Source: Hymenochaete sp. R1 (lineage: Eukaryota > Basidiomycota > Agaricomycetes > Hymenochaetales > Hymenochaetaceae). Taken from it: DNA of 64,000 nucleotides. Location: the NCBI GenBank assembly GCA_019400425.1, contig JAFREE010000047.1, positions 1 to 64,000 on the forward strand, read 5' to 3'. This document shows, one piece after another, positions 36,001 to 48,598 of the stretch. The notes beneath the pieces are model-generated. The model was not told where the DNA came from. It worked only from the letters and a program-made list of their open reading frames with translations, and ran no database searches. How positions within the stretch are numbered: the first letter of the stretch is position 1; each line of letters opens with the position of its first letter. The position numbers and the translations under genes are program-made.

Positions 36001-37926
36001 AGAACGAGTCGGCACAGCGATAGGGAAGGGCAGCGAAGGAGCCAGTCGGACAACGAGGAAGAAGGAGAGGAGGGCGAATACATGACAGATGAGGAAGAGT
36101 ACTACGACGAGTTTGGGCTGGGTATCGAAGAGCCTTCATCCTCAGGCCGTGCTTCTGGGTCCATGAGCAGCCTCGGTCAACAAATCCCCAGCCGCTTCCC
36201 CTTCCAATTCCGTCACGTCTCCCGCCGGTCACGCGGTGGACGTTCCTCAACGGGCACACAGCAAAGCCGGAGCACGTCGAACAAGACGAGCTCGAACTCG
36301 TACGGTGTCATGAGCCACTCGTCGCGTACTGGTAGCACCCCTGATAGGCCATCGCAGTACTACGGTCGCCATGAAAGTGGGTCGATGTCGCCTTCGTGGA
36401 GTCAAAGTCAGAGCCATGGGCAGATGAGCCCCGATGCGAGCGTCGTGCATTCACCTACGACAAGTCCGACCAGAGGGCCGGGTGAGCATGGAAGTGTAAG
36501 CATGAGCTCGGACTATGGATCCCCTTTGCCAAGTAGCTCGAGTCCGATCCCCATGCCGCCACACGCGCACAGAGGGGGCAAGTCGAGGAGACAAAGATCA
36601 AGTCTACCATCTATCCCCGTATCGGCTCTACCTGCTGGCTTCTCAGAGGTAAGGAATCGATCAAGGACGCTGAGTGCGAGCACGCGGGAGAGCGTAGAAG
36701 AGCCTCAGCCGCATCCGGTGTATGAGAGTGACGAAGAGGAGGAGGGTGATGAACATGGAAACGAGGGTGAGGTGACGTTCGAGACTGAGTTCGGTATGAT
36801 GACAGACCCTGAGGCGGAGGGGAGTCAGGAAGAAGCAGAGAGGGAGGATAGTGTCGGGTTGCTTTCTGGCGGACCGTCGCCCCGGTCATCGGTCGGCGGC
36901 TTGAGAAGCAGAAGCAATCTCTCATTGACGAATATGAATCTCGGAGTGCCCTACACGCACTCCCGCAGGAGTCGCCATAGCTCTGCCTCGTCTGCTTCTG
37001 CCAGCCGCAGTAGCCGCAACTCAGGTTTACGCTCCGTCTCTTTCACGGGATCTGCCAATTCAGGGTCGCGCGGCCACTCCCACTCCCACTCGTCTCGCGA
37101 ACGCAGCATCTCGGCCATTTCCTCCCAAGCGAGAAGTCGTACTCAGTCGTTGATCCAGAACATTGGCGTTGCGAATAGGTCAAGCAACAGCATCGAGCTT
37201 GGATTTAGGAGTAGGACAAGCAGCTCGAATGGTGTGAGGTCTAGGGCGTCGTCGTTGGGCCGGGTCTCGGAAGTATCATCAATTCATCGCAAGTCTGGGG
37301 AGTCGGCCATGTCGAGAGGCTCTGGATCATCGAAGGGCAAAGCGGCTGGTGCTTCACCGTCTTCGCCTTCAGAGAACGAGTCGGTTTCTGCCTCAGGTTC
37401 AGGTTCAGCAAAGTCTCCTATGTCAGCAAGTGCGGAGGACCATACCTTCGGTCAGGCGATTCACGTTAGAGTCGAGTCTGCGAGCACAGAGGACCCTCAG
37501 GAGCAAATACCTGAGAGGGAGGAAGATAGCCAACAGCAGATATCGGAAGACCATACTGGACTTTCTCAAGATGTCCTTGAGTCACAGACTGGCCCTGTCA
37601 TTGCCGAGTCTGTCGCTGGATCACGCGAGTCGACACATACCTCCGCGCCCTCAGAGCGTACAGTCGAACCCGCCGAAAGCTCCTCGTCGCGCCTCCAAGC
37701 ACCCTTACCGCCGATCACAACCCAGTCTCTGCCCATGAGTGGTGGTGGTGGACGCCCTCCCCATGGAGACCCTTCGTTCATCAGCTCGGCGCATGAGTCG
37801 TTTGTTACAAGGCCGACTGTTGGAGGTGATAGCGACGAGACAGGGAAGTCGCCGTCGAGCTTTGGGACCGCGACGTATGAACCTGGGCATGTGCACGCGA
37901 AGGGCAGTGGGTATGAGCCCGCATGA
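33071..37926 (+). CDS. Very large Ser-rich multi-pass membrane protein, function unknown
   Basis: Exons 33071-34194, 34253-34443 and 34664-37926 join in phase to 4578 nt, 1525 aa. I do not recognise the family. Residues 1-~345 are disordered (Ser/Pro/Gly). A membrane block of about 300 residues follows with roughly five to six hydrophobic segments: FLMWPVWVYGLVVLQTFF, VCWFFWIVGVVIFYEVVY, LYFSAPAFNLVCMTSF, MVAFLLPRAALCVALLLGY, then ILLANVAWTAWRIAILLASW followed by LGLWILSGQLCAGICG. The remaining ~850 residues are disordered, with acidic clusters (LEEEEEEDAV, DEEEYYDE), dense Ser/Arg repeats and many possible phosphorylation sites. The layout suggests a membrane-anchored cytoplasmic scaffold; this is inference. 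The introns are 58 and 220 bp; the second is unusually long for this window. Confidence 0.8.
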
Positions 37927-39231
37927 GATAGGGAAGTGGCGTTGATAGGAAATGAATTAATGGGAAACAAGAAACCACGAGAAAGAAGATAACAGCCAAT
38001 TGACCAATCTAACTGATGCATTTCATGTTGTCTATGTCAAACCCTACATCGGACTGCCATGTTTATATGTCCTGAATTTCTCAACGCAACCTTTTATGTT
38101 TCACTTTTGTTATTACCGGGCGCCCAGAGACCAGAATTGTCTTGGTTTTGAAGTCATCCTTCACTTGTCTTTCTCGACGTCCTTCAATCCTGTTCTCTTC
38201 CGCTTCCTCGTTCACATCTCACTTACAGAGCTCCAGAGGCTCCCCCATCGCTCTTCTAACTTCAAAATTCGGATTTCTTATCCTTTTTCTTCCATCACTT
38301 CTCACGAGCCTTACGACGTAACTTGTTCGTCTTACGTAGGATATTTCACGCCATTTCATTGCCTTTCGTCCCCTACTTTGACCTTGTTGCTCACAGCATC
38401 GAAGTCTCAGACACAGACTTGGGCCCTATCCACCTCCGCATTATTTCTGTATTTCGTTGTTTTGCTTATTATTCCTTCCACCTTTCTTCCGTTCGATCGA
38501 GCAACTTACCATTCTTCGTCCTACCCCTCTTTTGCCTCCTTTTTTCCGATTTCAACTCTTGGCTTCACTTACTTTCCGGTCCCTACCCCTACACACCTAA
38601 TCACACATACATCTTCTTCCATTTATTTCCATTTACTCTATATTCGCACTCACATTAGGATTTTCTTCTCATCTCCAACTCGTTTCGCGATACATATCCA
38701 TATCCACCCCACTCGAGTTCTTTGCCCTTTTGTTACTTGCCGACACCCCATTTTTGTGTATCTACTCCCTCTATCTTCTTCAGATTTTCATCCTAGTTTA
38801 TATCTTTTAAGTTGCATTTGATTTTTCGACCTTTTTTAACAGCTTTTTTGTGTGTTTTTGTGTTGCGATGAATATAATGAATGGATCTTGGACCTTTGGT
38901 TTTTTTAGTAACATGGTGTGTTGTGGTTGACATTAAGATTGAGTGACACGCTGCTTGAGCAGACGAGTTTCTGGGCGTCAAAATAGGACAAAGTGTTAAC
39001 ATTCATCGACTCAAAGGCCACAAATGATGCTACTGTAGCACAAGCAATTCTGCTGGAGATAGATTCAAAGACTTTAGGGCATCCGGAAAGTCAACTTAAC
39101 GTGCGCAGCCGCGCGCCCCAGTAGCTTTTCCTCAAATAACACAAAATTCGTTTAGTCGGAGTAATACACCTTAAAAGCAAATACAAAGATCATTAAGGTG
39201 TGATATATCATAATCATAAATGACGAGAACT
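37927..39231. other. Convergent intergenic region, pyrimidine-rich
   Basis: This spacer lies between converging genes. From about 38100 to 38800 it is C/T-rich and stays open in one frame for about 270 codons, but the frame has no domain and its composition explains it. It is probably a long 3' UTR. Confidence 0.45.
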
Positions 39232-41388
39232 TCATTGGGACGTAGCAAGCTCGTCCAACGTCATCTCCCCGATCTCCGTCATATAATGCTGCAGGCCCGC
39301 CTTGCTCTTATTCGTCGACTCCTTCGACTGCTTTAGTCCAGGAGCATTCTGAGATTCACCGTTGTTGTTCAGTGCGTTGAAGGGCATTCGACGGACGCGC
39401 GTCATGTTTGTCCGAGGCTTTCCTTCGAAGGGGACTGTCACGGAGGTGTATGTGGCCAGTTCGTTTCGGAGGGTGAGGATCTCTGTAAGAGCTGATTCGT
39501 GATCACGAGTGGTGAGGGCAAGTTTCTGAGGGGATGGAACATAGGAGAGTATGAACGTTAATATTGTTGAGAAGGCATTAAGCAGAGGGGTTTTGGAAAA
39601 AAATACGAACCTGCTTGGTATCTGCGAGTTCACGGCGTATGCGATCAACGTAGAGGATCTTCTGTGTCGGATTGCCATGGCCTAGAAGCTCGGCGTTGAA
39701 TTGGCTGAGTCGATTGGCCTCGTCTTCCGCTAAATCGTTACGAGCGACCAGCCCACGCATCTCTTCAGCAATCGCCTGATACGCTTCTCGATAACTTTCC
39801 GCTGCCGCAAGGTCCGAAGTAAGCCTGCATTGTTGTCAGGAGTCGGTAAGAATGCAAAATTCGGGAAAGTGACCCACTTTTCGATCTCCGCCCTTAGCGC
39901 GTCTTCTGCCATTCTGGTTTTCTGCATGGTTGATTGGAGACGTGAAGACATCTCACGTTCTTTTCGAAGACCCTCCTCCCGCTTCGCCAGCTCGGTCCGT
40001 GTCCGGCTCTCGTGAGCTACGGCGGTTTGATCAGCGGTTGCTAACTTCTTCTGTAGGTCGAAGAGTTCTATGTTAAGAGCTTCGATCTTGGAAGAGAGTT
40101 CGCTCCGCTCCGATGTGCCTTTGTCGTTCTCGGAGGATAGTCGAGTGAGAGCATGGTTTTTCTCGTCGATATCCTTAAGGAGGCGCGAGGTATAGGCTTC
40201 GGAACTGGTGACGCTTGATTCTGAGGCTCGCAGATGGTCGATGAGCTGAACGTTCAATAGACCATAACATTCTGTTTGTTTCCGTAAGAAGACTTGGGAG
40301 ATATCGTGTTCATCCTCTAGCGAGGACAGGTGGTCCATGAGAATATCCTTGAAATCCGATTCGAGGGAACCATCGAGCTGCTGTTCTGCATGACGAATTA
40401 AAATCGATTCAGACCTGTACCATTGTAGTTGCGCATCTGCCTCGTGCAGCTGCTGCTCCAAGAGACCCTCCGATGTCTTTGTCTGCCGAATGAGGCTTGC
40501 TAGCTCCTGCACTTGCTCATCCGAGTTCGCAAGCTTCCTTTCCAACCGTGCAATACATAGCTTAAGCTTTTCGCCTTCGAGTTGGAGTTTTTTGTGTGTT
40601 GCCAAAGACGTTGATGTACTTGCTAGTTGTCCATATTGTTCAGCGCAGATCCGTACGAGCTCTTGAAGCTGCGATATGCGTTGTTGCAGAGATTCCGATG
40701 TGGATGACGCCTCTCTTTCAGCGGACGCATTTCTTTCCTGGTTCTCTGCTAAACGTGCCTTTGTCCGCTCCAAGCTACTTTCGAGAACCCCGATCCTGAT
40801 ACGGGCATCCGAAGCGTCTTTCTCCGACTTGGTTTTTTGTTCCTTCAGCCTGAGCTCTGCATCATCGGCCCGTTGCTTCTCAGTCGACAACGAACGCTGG
40901 AGTGCTGCGATGCGTTTCTGCTGCTCTGAGGTCTCCTCCTTCCTTTGAGTTTCGGCAGTCGTTAGGGCCTTTCGTAAGTCAAATGCCTCTCCCTGCTTCC
41001 CCAGTAACCGGTCCCTCTCAGTTTCCACACTACGGAGCTTGACTCGAGCCTCTCGCGCTTCCGATTGCACGTCCGACAAGCTTTTCTTAAGCTCCTGCAA
41101 CCGCGACTCGGTAATCTCGTTGTGCTTCTTCAACTTGGCTATTTGTTCGGCTTGTTCCTTGTTGGCCTTGCGCGTGCTCTCGTGGTCGGCCTTCGCTTTG
41201 TCCATCTCCATTGCGTGCTGCAGGAATTCAGACTTCAATTCGAGTCAATGACGATAAAAAGTGTGGCTTACTGCGCGTTTTCCATCTCTATGGAGCCCCT
41301 CCAGGTCTTCAAGCTTTCGCTTAAGATAAACATATTGAGCATGCTCTGGTCCGTCCTTGTCCTTGGCTTTATGGCTTTTCCTATCCAT
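39232..41388 (-). CDS. Long coiled-coil protein, function unknown
   Basis: Exons: 41388-41272, 41232-39878, 39824-39611, 39525-39232; 1980 nt, 659 aa. After a basic N-terminus (MDRKSHKAKDKDG) almost the whole protein is heptad-rich and charged (for example KANKEQAEQIAKLKKHNEI, ELAKREEGLRKEREMS), predicting an extended coiled coil of about 560 residues. The C-terminal ~90 residues are less helical (TNMTRVRRMPFNALNNN) and end with MTLDELATSQ. Such proteins are usually structural parts of spindle pole bodies, the cytoskeleton or vesicle tethers, but nothing identifies which. The intron before exon 3 uses a GTGGGT donor. A CACGTG at 41570-41575 lies 182 bp upstream of the start codon. Confidence 0.85.
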
Positions 41389-41737
41389 GGAGCCAACTCT
41401 GATATAAGTACACTTGATTGATTTTATTTATGTGTCTCGATGAGTCAAAGTACAGTGAGACAGAGTGAGCGTTTGATAGTCGAGGTACGATGGAGAGTCA
41501 GTGACGACTTGAATGACACGGGTCGCCGCAGAGCTTCGCCGCGTTTCAGTAGTTTCAGTCTGAAGACTTCACGTGATCGCGTTTTCATGTTCGTTTTCTA
41601 AACCTCCAACCAAACCTGATATCAAAGATTTTAAAAAAGTGAATGATGGTGCTTTAACATAAGCGAAACAATTAGGTGCAATTTATATAGCGATTCTATT
41701 AGAGGTGATAACTTAGATATGTGAAAGTGATTGGAGT
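41389..41737. promoter_or_regulatory. Upstream region of the coiled-coil gene
   Basis: A 349-bp spacer between two minus-strand genes, with CACGTGAT at 41570-41577. No coding sequence was seen. Confidence 0.45.
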
Positions 41738-43555
41738 TTAAGCACTATCTTCGTAGGAAACTCTGCCGTTCAATACATCACCTGCATCTATGTCTGCCTT
41801 CAGTTTCTGCAGGGGTACGTAGCCCATTTGAGTTAGTTCCTCCGCCGCTAGTTTATGCCGGTTGTCTCCATCGATTAGACATCGCCTGATGATCGCGGCA
41901 TACACGGAATAGGAGGGTTTGTGACCAGCGGTCTTCATGTTCTCTAGGTAGAAGAATGCGTTTTCATAGTCCTCCTGGCTCAGCACAGTGAATATGAGTC
42001 TCTCATAGCTCGCAGGCGAAAGTCGAATTCCGCCTTCTTGCATCTCCACCACTAGACGTTCCGCAAGTTGGACGTGCGACGCGACCCTGCACACACCGAA
42101 AAGTACCTCGTATGTTTCTGAGTTCGGGATCAATCCAAGTGAAGGCATAGCCTTGTAAATTCCGACCGCCCGCTGGATGTCCCTAGAGTAAGCTGTGGCA
42201 TGGATGAGGACGTTGGCCGCTACGATATCGATGTTTAGTCCTTCCGCATGCATGTCCTCAAGCAAAGTATAGACGTTATCCATAAGGTCGGGTTCATACT
42301 GAATTGCGCATTTGATACTTTGAACGGTTTTGATGGAAGGTATGACGTTACTGGAACGCATCAGATCGAGAACTTGGAAGGCCTCCTTCAACTGATTGTT
42401 CTTCGTGAATGCATCGATCATCGAAATGAAATGATGTTCTTGAATTTGGACGCCTAGGATCTCGAGCTGTTGGAAGACCTCTGACACAAGCAAGGGATAT
42501 CCACACCTGGCTGCCGTATGGAGGACTTTTTCGCAGACGCCTTCGTCAGGGAGAATGTGGTACTCATCCACTACTTTATTCCAGGACCGAAGGACCCCTT
42601 CTCCCTTTAATACAGTCTTAGTCTCAGCAAGTTACATATATACAAGGTTACTCACATATAGGATTTCCGAAGTCGCTGCAAGTAACTTCACCCATGTCTC
42701 GCCAGGCAACTGTCGTCCGGTATTGTTTTCGTACCCACTCAAGATATCCAAAGCTAGCCGGACGTGGCCAACATCGGCACAAGCTTCAACGAGATACTTA
42801 ACTATATTCAAAGACGGGTTGAAGCCCTTGTCTTGCATCTCCACATATTTGAGGAGTCCCATCTCAATGTTTCCGCCGCCCACGAAGTATCCAACTAGCG
42901 CTTCGTACGTTTGATTGTCCGGTTCCAATTTTAAGGTCGACAATTCATTTAGGATTTCGAAAATGTCGCCAAAACGTTGGCTTTGAGCACTCTATTTGTA
43001 CATCAGATGTACTCGCCAACCCAGAAAAGTGACAATTACTCACGCGCAAAAGCTGGTTCACGCAAACAATATCAGGCTTCAGACCCAATGCTTGCATGTC
43101 TCGAAATGCAGCCCAAACACCAGGACGAGCCCTTTCTCGCGCCAGTGCTGTAAGAATATTATGGTATGTCCCTACATCCGGAGAAAGCCCAGCCTTCTTC
43201 ATGCCGGATGCTATCTGCAAAACCTGAGAGTGTCTTCCTGAGCTAAGGTGCTCTTGCATCTTGAGGTTGCATTCTGCGACCTGGGTACCACGCACGACAT
43301 TGAATCGCTCGAGCGGTGCATTTTGTTGAAAGCTAAATGGTCTGGGAGCTTTCCGCTGTGCTTGCGTGTCTTGCGGAGAGTGCTCCTGCGTCGATAACCA
43401 TCGTGGTATAGGCTTGCCTGGAGACACTTGTAAGAGATTTCACAATGCACAAGCAATATCAAATCACCTCTTACTAGATCTCGCAGCGTCACATCACCCA
43501 CGATCGAGCACCGCAAGCTGGATGTTACCACATTCTTCGAAGAGGATGCAAGCAT
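41738..43555 (-). CDS. Pentatricopeptide repeat (PPR) protein, probably mitochondrial
   Basis: Exons: 43555-43468, 43417-43044, 42991-42656, 42604-41738; 1665 nt, 554 aa. The N-terminus is Ser/Arg/Val-rich without acids for the first ~20 residues (MLASSSKNVVTSSLRCS), as expected for mitochondrial import. Tandem helical ~35-residue PPR units follow, with the typical G-x-x-P-(D/N/S)-x-x-T-(Y/F) signature: GLSPDVGTYHNIL, KLEPDNQTYEALV, GLIPNSETYEVLF, AGHKPSYSVYAAII. PPR proteins bind specific organellar RNAs and act in their stability, processing or translation; the target cannot be read from the sequence. The first intron acceptor has two in-frame options 9 nt apart (43417 or 43426); I chose the one giving a 50-bp intron. 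Confidence 0.87.
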
Positions 43556-43782
43556 CGAGCAGGTGAAATGAGTGCACTATTCAAAAGAAAGCGAAATGCA
43601 GAGAGTGAATCGTGGAGGCCGGATAAAGCAGGACGTTCTCACGATTAGATTCGGTTCGTCTCGTCGTCTCGTCGCGTCTCGATCTTGTACTCAACCTCAA
43701 CCGTCCTTGAGCCACTGACACGCTATACGCGTTTGTCACTTTCTTTCTTTCTTGTTTCTACCCATCTTCTTGGATATACACA
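43556..43782. promoter_or_regulatory. Shared divergent promoter of the PPR gene and RAD21
   Basis: 227 bp separate the two start codons. The sequence contains a short GTCTCGTCGTCTCGTCGCGTCTC repeat region at about 43658-43680 and T/C-rich sequence close to the RAD21 start. Confidence 0.5.
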
Positions 43783-46015
43783 ATGGTAATAGCTGTTTTG
43801 TTGATTATGCGTCTGACTCGATATATCTGATATGATTCCTTCAGTTTTATTCCGAAGCGATTCTCTCTCGGAGGGGACCACTAGCTAAAGTATGGCTAGC
43901 TGCTCACATGGAACGCAAGCTATCAAAGACACAAACTCTTCAGGCCGATATTGAAGAGTCGGTCGGTACGTGCCCCCGCTTCATTCTCCTCAAAAGGCGT
44001 CGCTGAAATTCGTGAACTTGCATTAGGTGCCATAATGGGCCAGGAGGTTGAAATCATGGCTTTGCGACTCAGCGGCCAGCTCTTGCTCGGTGTCGTCCGC
44101 ATATACAGCAGGAAGGCTAAATATTTGCTGGATGATTGCAACGAAGCCCTGTTGAAGATCAAAATGGTGGGTCTAAGTCGCACTTTGTACACGCATTGCA
44201 TCCTAAGACATCCATTCAGGCTTTCCGACCTGGAATAGTCGACATGACGGAGGACCAGCTTGCGGTCAACAAGAATGCTATCACTCTACAGGCTAATACA
44301 GTTGATCTTGATCTCCTAATTCCGGACATAAATTTGTATGCATTTATTCACAACTGGTGGGGTACAGTGGCTGACTAAGTTGTCAGTGATTTGGACTTCG
44401 AGGATAGACCTTTTCTAGCCAGTGGACAGCACATTGCAAAAGCAGCCGACATAACTCTTGCCTCAGCCAATGATCTACTAGACTTTAATAGTACACGGCT
44501 GGGCGATTTTGACTTGGACCTCAATGACGGCATCGGGTCCCAAGATTTTGATCTGGGGCTAGAGTTTGGAGATGATGCTGAGCCAAACCGAGAGGATGCC
44601 GGTGATGAGACTCTAAGTATCGAAGTCGGTCGTGATGCAGCAGCTTTACACTCTCCTAGAGCATCATTGGACTCGCACCTTCTTGGAGATGGAAAGGATA
44701 TCCAATTGGACATACTTTCAAACCGCAGCCGTGAAGGTTCTTTGAATCCTTTTGCAGATGACTTCGACATGGGTGTAGATGGTTTAGGCGGACAAATTGA
44801 TCTGGACCTTAATTTGGACTTGAATGATGATACATTAGGTGAACCAGGAGACGAAGCAAGGTCGCCTTCAAGAGCTTGTGAGTGTTGCAGCAGTATTTTC
44901 TCTTGCTCTAGCTGACAAAACGAGTAGCATCTCGTCTCAGCACTCCGCCTCCGGAAACGCCGCCTGCTAATGACTCTGCGGCTACTCCCAAGCCGGATGA
45001 CGGCACGGATGATGCAAAGAAACGTAAATTCGCCAATAAGAAGCAGATTATCGACTCTGTCACCGAACTGGAGGGTGGCCCAGGCCCCAATCTGGGAAGA
45101 GGTCGTGGTGCCAACGGTGCAAGTCAGGTTGATGTCAGTTCTATCTTGACCAAGCAGCATTTCCTTTCACGATCAAGGAGTGTCATGCGCCTGCTAGAGA
45201 TCCGACGCGATCCTTTGTCCCACTTTATGCCTACGACGACAACTACCACAGGCGCTTACTTCTGCGCTGCCCCACCTGGTCTTGCCCCTGAACTTGCCGA
45301 TATGTTCATGCGCCCAATCACTTCTACTCTAGGGAATAAACGTCGCGAGCAATCGCCCGACAAAGCAAATAAGAAAGCGAGACTTGATGATGAAAATGCT
45401 GATGAAGACGTAGAGGTTGGTCGCCGAGCAGAAAGTCTCGCTCCAAGTATTGCTGCTGCAAGTGAGCTACGTGGTAACGGGGAGCAAACTTTCGATTTTG
45501 GAGCAGACACGGGAGCTCCATTGGATGACTATCAATTTGACATAGAGAAAATGGATGTGGGGGCCGACGAACTGGAGCGTGCTCGCTCGCGCAGCCGGTT
45601 CTCTACGCCTGCGGCTGGTAGTGAACTCTTCGACGAGGATAGGGAAACTTTTGCAGACTCGAGCTGTCCAATCGCCATTTTCGATGAAAAACCATCACAA
45701 ACACAGAGCGAGCAAGAGGCTGCGGACCAAGAGGGCAAGGGCTATAGTCGAACTACCGTGAAGGCACTCTCCCTTGTACGACAGGGCTTGCAGCCACTCG
45801 ACGGTGAAGCTCGCAAGGTAATGAGTTTCCAGCAAATGACGCACAAGGCATCGCGTCGTGCGGCTTCGTCATTCTTCTTCGAATTGCTCGTATTGGGGAC
45901 GAGGGATTGCGTTAAACTTTCTCAGGCACAGGCCTATGAAAACATCGAGATTCGCGCGAAAGATAGGCTTTGGGAGAGGCAGACGCATACATCTTCTGCG
46001 ACATCGCAGGCTTAA
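43783..46015 (+). CDS. RAD21: Cohesin kleisin subunit Rad21/Scc1
   Basis: Rad21 closes the SMC1-SMC3 cohesin ring that holds sister chromatids; separase cuts it at anaphase. Exons: 43783-43785, 43845-43965, 44027-44166, 44220-44335, 44387-44877, 44928-46015; 1959 nt, 652 aa. The N-terminal SMC3-binding domain is clear: [53 protein letters not shown]. The middle is acidic and disordered. The C-terminal winged helix that binds SMC1 ends [24 protein letters not shown]. Candidate separase sites would be acidic-x-x-R motifs such as EVGRR near the middle (inference). The first exon is only the ATG codon; the next exon, after a 59-bp intron, starts FYSEAIL. The exon 6 acceptor could be 3 nt earlier. 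Confidence 0.95.
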
Positions 46016-46515
46016 AGTTTGCGTAGTTTCATTTTTCGTTTCTTCACTTTTCCTTGTCCAACTTCTTGGTAACGAACGTTTTGATTGCACCCAGAGCTTT
46101 TCTCGCGATACCTTCCTTGCTTATTCTTATACTTCTCCAGAACGGTTCCTGTTGCAATTTTTTTTTGCTTCCTAATTTTTATACTCTGCCATGATTCACC
46201 CTCGTCCTCCTAGCTATAGTCTTGTACCATTTTTGTTCAATGAAAAGTGATTCCACGATATTATATATGAATATATGATATTCTATGATATTCCGGTTGT
46301 TGTACACGTGACCGCATCTTGAAGTCAGCTTGTCAGAGTGTCAGCCCTTGTGCCGTTCCCTCAACCGCCCGCCGTGCTATTTCTTACCAGCCCAGGTACT
46401 ACATAATACCAAAATGAATTACTGGCACAGGAGTTATCATCATCTAAGCTTCTCTCTGGTTTAGATTGCAGCATCTTAGACAAGGTCTAACTCCCGAGTC
46501 CTACTAGTGTCAGCT
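46016..46515. promoter_or_regulatory. Upstream region of the aspartic protease gene
   Basis: A 500-bp spacer containing the RAD21 3' UTR, an AT-rich ATATATGATATT stretch (46260-46290) and CACGTGAC at 46305-46312. No coding sequence was seen. Confidence 0.45.
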
Positions 46516-48598
46516 ATGAGTCTCGCGACTACCGTCTTCCTCTTAACGTCATCTCCCTTCCTTCTCGCCGGTGCGAATTATTATCAAATTGGGCCGCATG
46601 TATTCGAAATTCGCGATGGCGATGTGCAAGATCCTATCATAGGCTTCGACAAGGAACCGTATGCTGCAGAGGAGGTTATCTTCAATCCGCGTTACGTGGT
46701 ACGTTCCGAATATCCTTCAGGTATTGAGTACTTGTTCAGTACACTCATGAATATTGCAGAGAAATGAAGTCAAGAAGGTTACGGCTAAGTATGAACGTGC
46801 AACGGATATACTCAACGGAATCGGCCTTTCTCCGCTTTTGAATATTTCACTCGCAGAAAACTTTCCACCGTTCGATGATCCAAGCACTGTTTCTGGCAAC
46901 AACTCTAGTTCCAACTCCAGTGCAAAGTCTGATGCACCAGAGGCTCAGGTGCTTCCCGTCACGAATGTAATTGTTCCAAAGCTTCCCTTGACGGATTACA
47001 TCGCTTATGGCATGGACGTGCTTTACTACGGTACGATTGGGATTGGCACGCCTCTACAAAAGATATCCGTCGACTTTGATACGGGTTCGGGAGACTTATG
47101 GACGGCGTCGGAGTGTCCAGACTGCTTTGTGAGTCAATATGCTCCTTCATCGAGTAACACGTTCCAGGATTCGAATCAGGACTTTTCTATACAATATGTG
47201 CGTCGCTTCTTAGCTTGGCATAGGGCTCCATTTGTTGTTTTTACTCATGTGTCGTATTGCAGGGCACTGGCGACGTGTTTGGGAGACTGGGAAGAGACGT
47301 AATCACCTTCGCCGGCTTGCAGGCCCCGAACCAGACCTTCGGCCTCGTGAAGTCAGAATCGCAGGATTTTGAGGGGTTTCCGAACAGCGGTATCATGGGA
47401 GCCTCGTTTGGATCGATTGCAGCCTCAGGCCAACCAACAGTCTTTGAGAATCTCATGGCTTACGGTCAGGTCCTACTACCCTTTTTCTCCGTACACCTCA
47501 CTCGAGGCAAACAGACAGGATCTGAAGTCAGTTTCTATTATTTCCACAATCGACAACTCAGTCATCACTAGAACAATGTTCAACGTGTCTAACTGATTAT
47601 CCTATTGTCGTTCGTCTGATTTAGGTGTGCTTCGGTTGCTACGACGTATCCAAAACATTGGGAGGGGTAACTTGGGTGCCTGTCTTGTCGAAAACATACT
47701 GGACGCTGTCTATGAAGGGGATCTCGGTTAACTCGACTACTGCTGCAACGGACATCTATGCTGTGAGTTTGTCGTTCTCTCGACGATGCAGCATGCTCAT
47801 TTTAAATCGTCTCGCGCGGGCGTTCCTGTGTATAACATAGGCCATTGATACGGGGACCACCCTCATCTACGTACCGGATAACGTTGCGCGGAGCTTCTAT
47901 AATCTCGTATGTTCTGAAACTATGTTTGAGTATTGTTCCACTGATGTGCCTTCGTTTCTTCTCGCATGTCTTAGATCCCGGGCGCACAGCAATCGGGACA
48001 GTTTGGACCTCGTGAGTGTTCTACGCTCCCGCTCCTCCGTAAAGCAGTGCCCAATACCTAGTTTTCGTGATTTCTAGAGTTATTCACATTTCCATGCTCC
48101 ACTAAGCTCAATATCGCGTTCAACTTTGGGGGAAATAACTTTCTCATCAACCCCCGTGATTTCAATTTGGGCAGAACTAGCGCCAATTCGACGTGAGTAT
48201 GTTTTCCTATGGGTGCTGCAACGTTCCTGACAGCATTCCCCTTTCTTAGAGACTGTGTTGGCGGTATAATCTCTCTCGGAGATGCTTTCCCAGATAACAT
48301 AGCGATTATCGGTGAGCAAACACATGGGCCTCCGACTGCGGTAACTAACGCTTCATATGTTGCCATCGACGATAACGTTGTCTCACAGGCGACGTGTTCC
48401 TCAAGTCCTGTGAGTTTTTCGTGCTTTATTTGGCAAGACATTCCTGAGAATCTTTCATTGATTGGCTTGCCTGAATCGCTCTCACATGATGATTGCGACA
48501 ACTCCAATAACTCAGGGTATACCGTGTACGATTACTCGAACGGCGCACGGGTTGGTTTCGCTCCAAGCATCAATAACTTGCCTGCTACTAGTTCTTGA
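46516..48598 (+). CDS. Secreted pepsin-like aspartic protease (family A1)
   Basis: There are ten exons: 46516-46698, 46760-47197, 47263-47526, 47625-47762, 47841-47906, 47975-48011, 48078-48192, 48250-48311, 48389-48409, 48516-48598; 1407 nt, 468 aa. A signal peptide (TTVFLLTSSPFLLAGA) is followed by a ~125-residue propeptide containing an Asn/Ser-rich stretch. The mature enzyme begins near YGMDVLYYGTIGIGTP. The two catalytic motifs are present: FDTGSGDLW (Asp168) and AIDTGTTLIYVP (Asp344). The usual flap region appears shortened (SIQYGTGDVFGRLGRDVI). The tail IIGDVFLKSWYTVYDYSNGA then RVGFAP is typical. Exon 9 is only 21 nt. No GPI-anchor signal is evident in this model. It probably degrades extracellular or vacuolar protein. 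Confidence 0.93.

Noticed and set aside
38000..38821. Plus-strand 273-codon open frame
   Set aside because: The DNA is C/T-rich with no stop codons for compositional reasons. The protein is Ser/Phe/Leu/Thr low complexity and sits in the 3' region of the membrane-protein gene.
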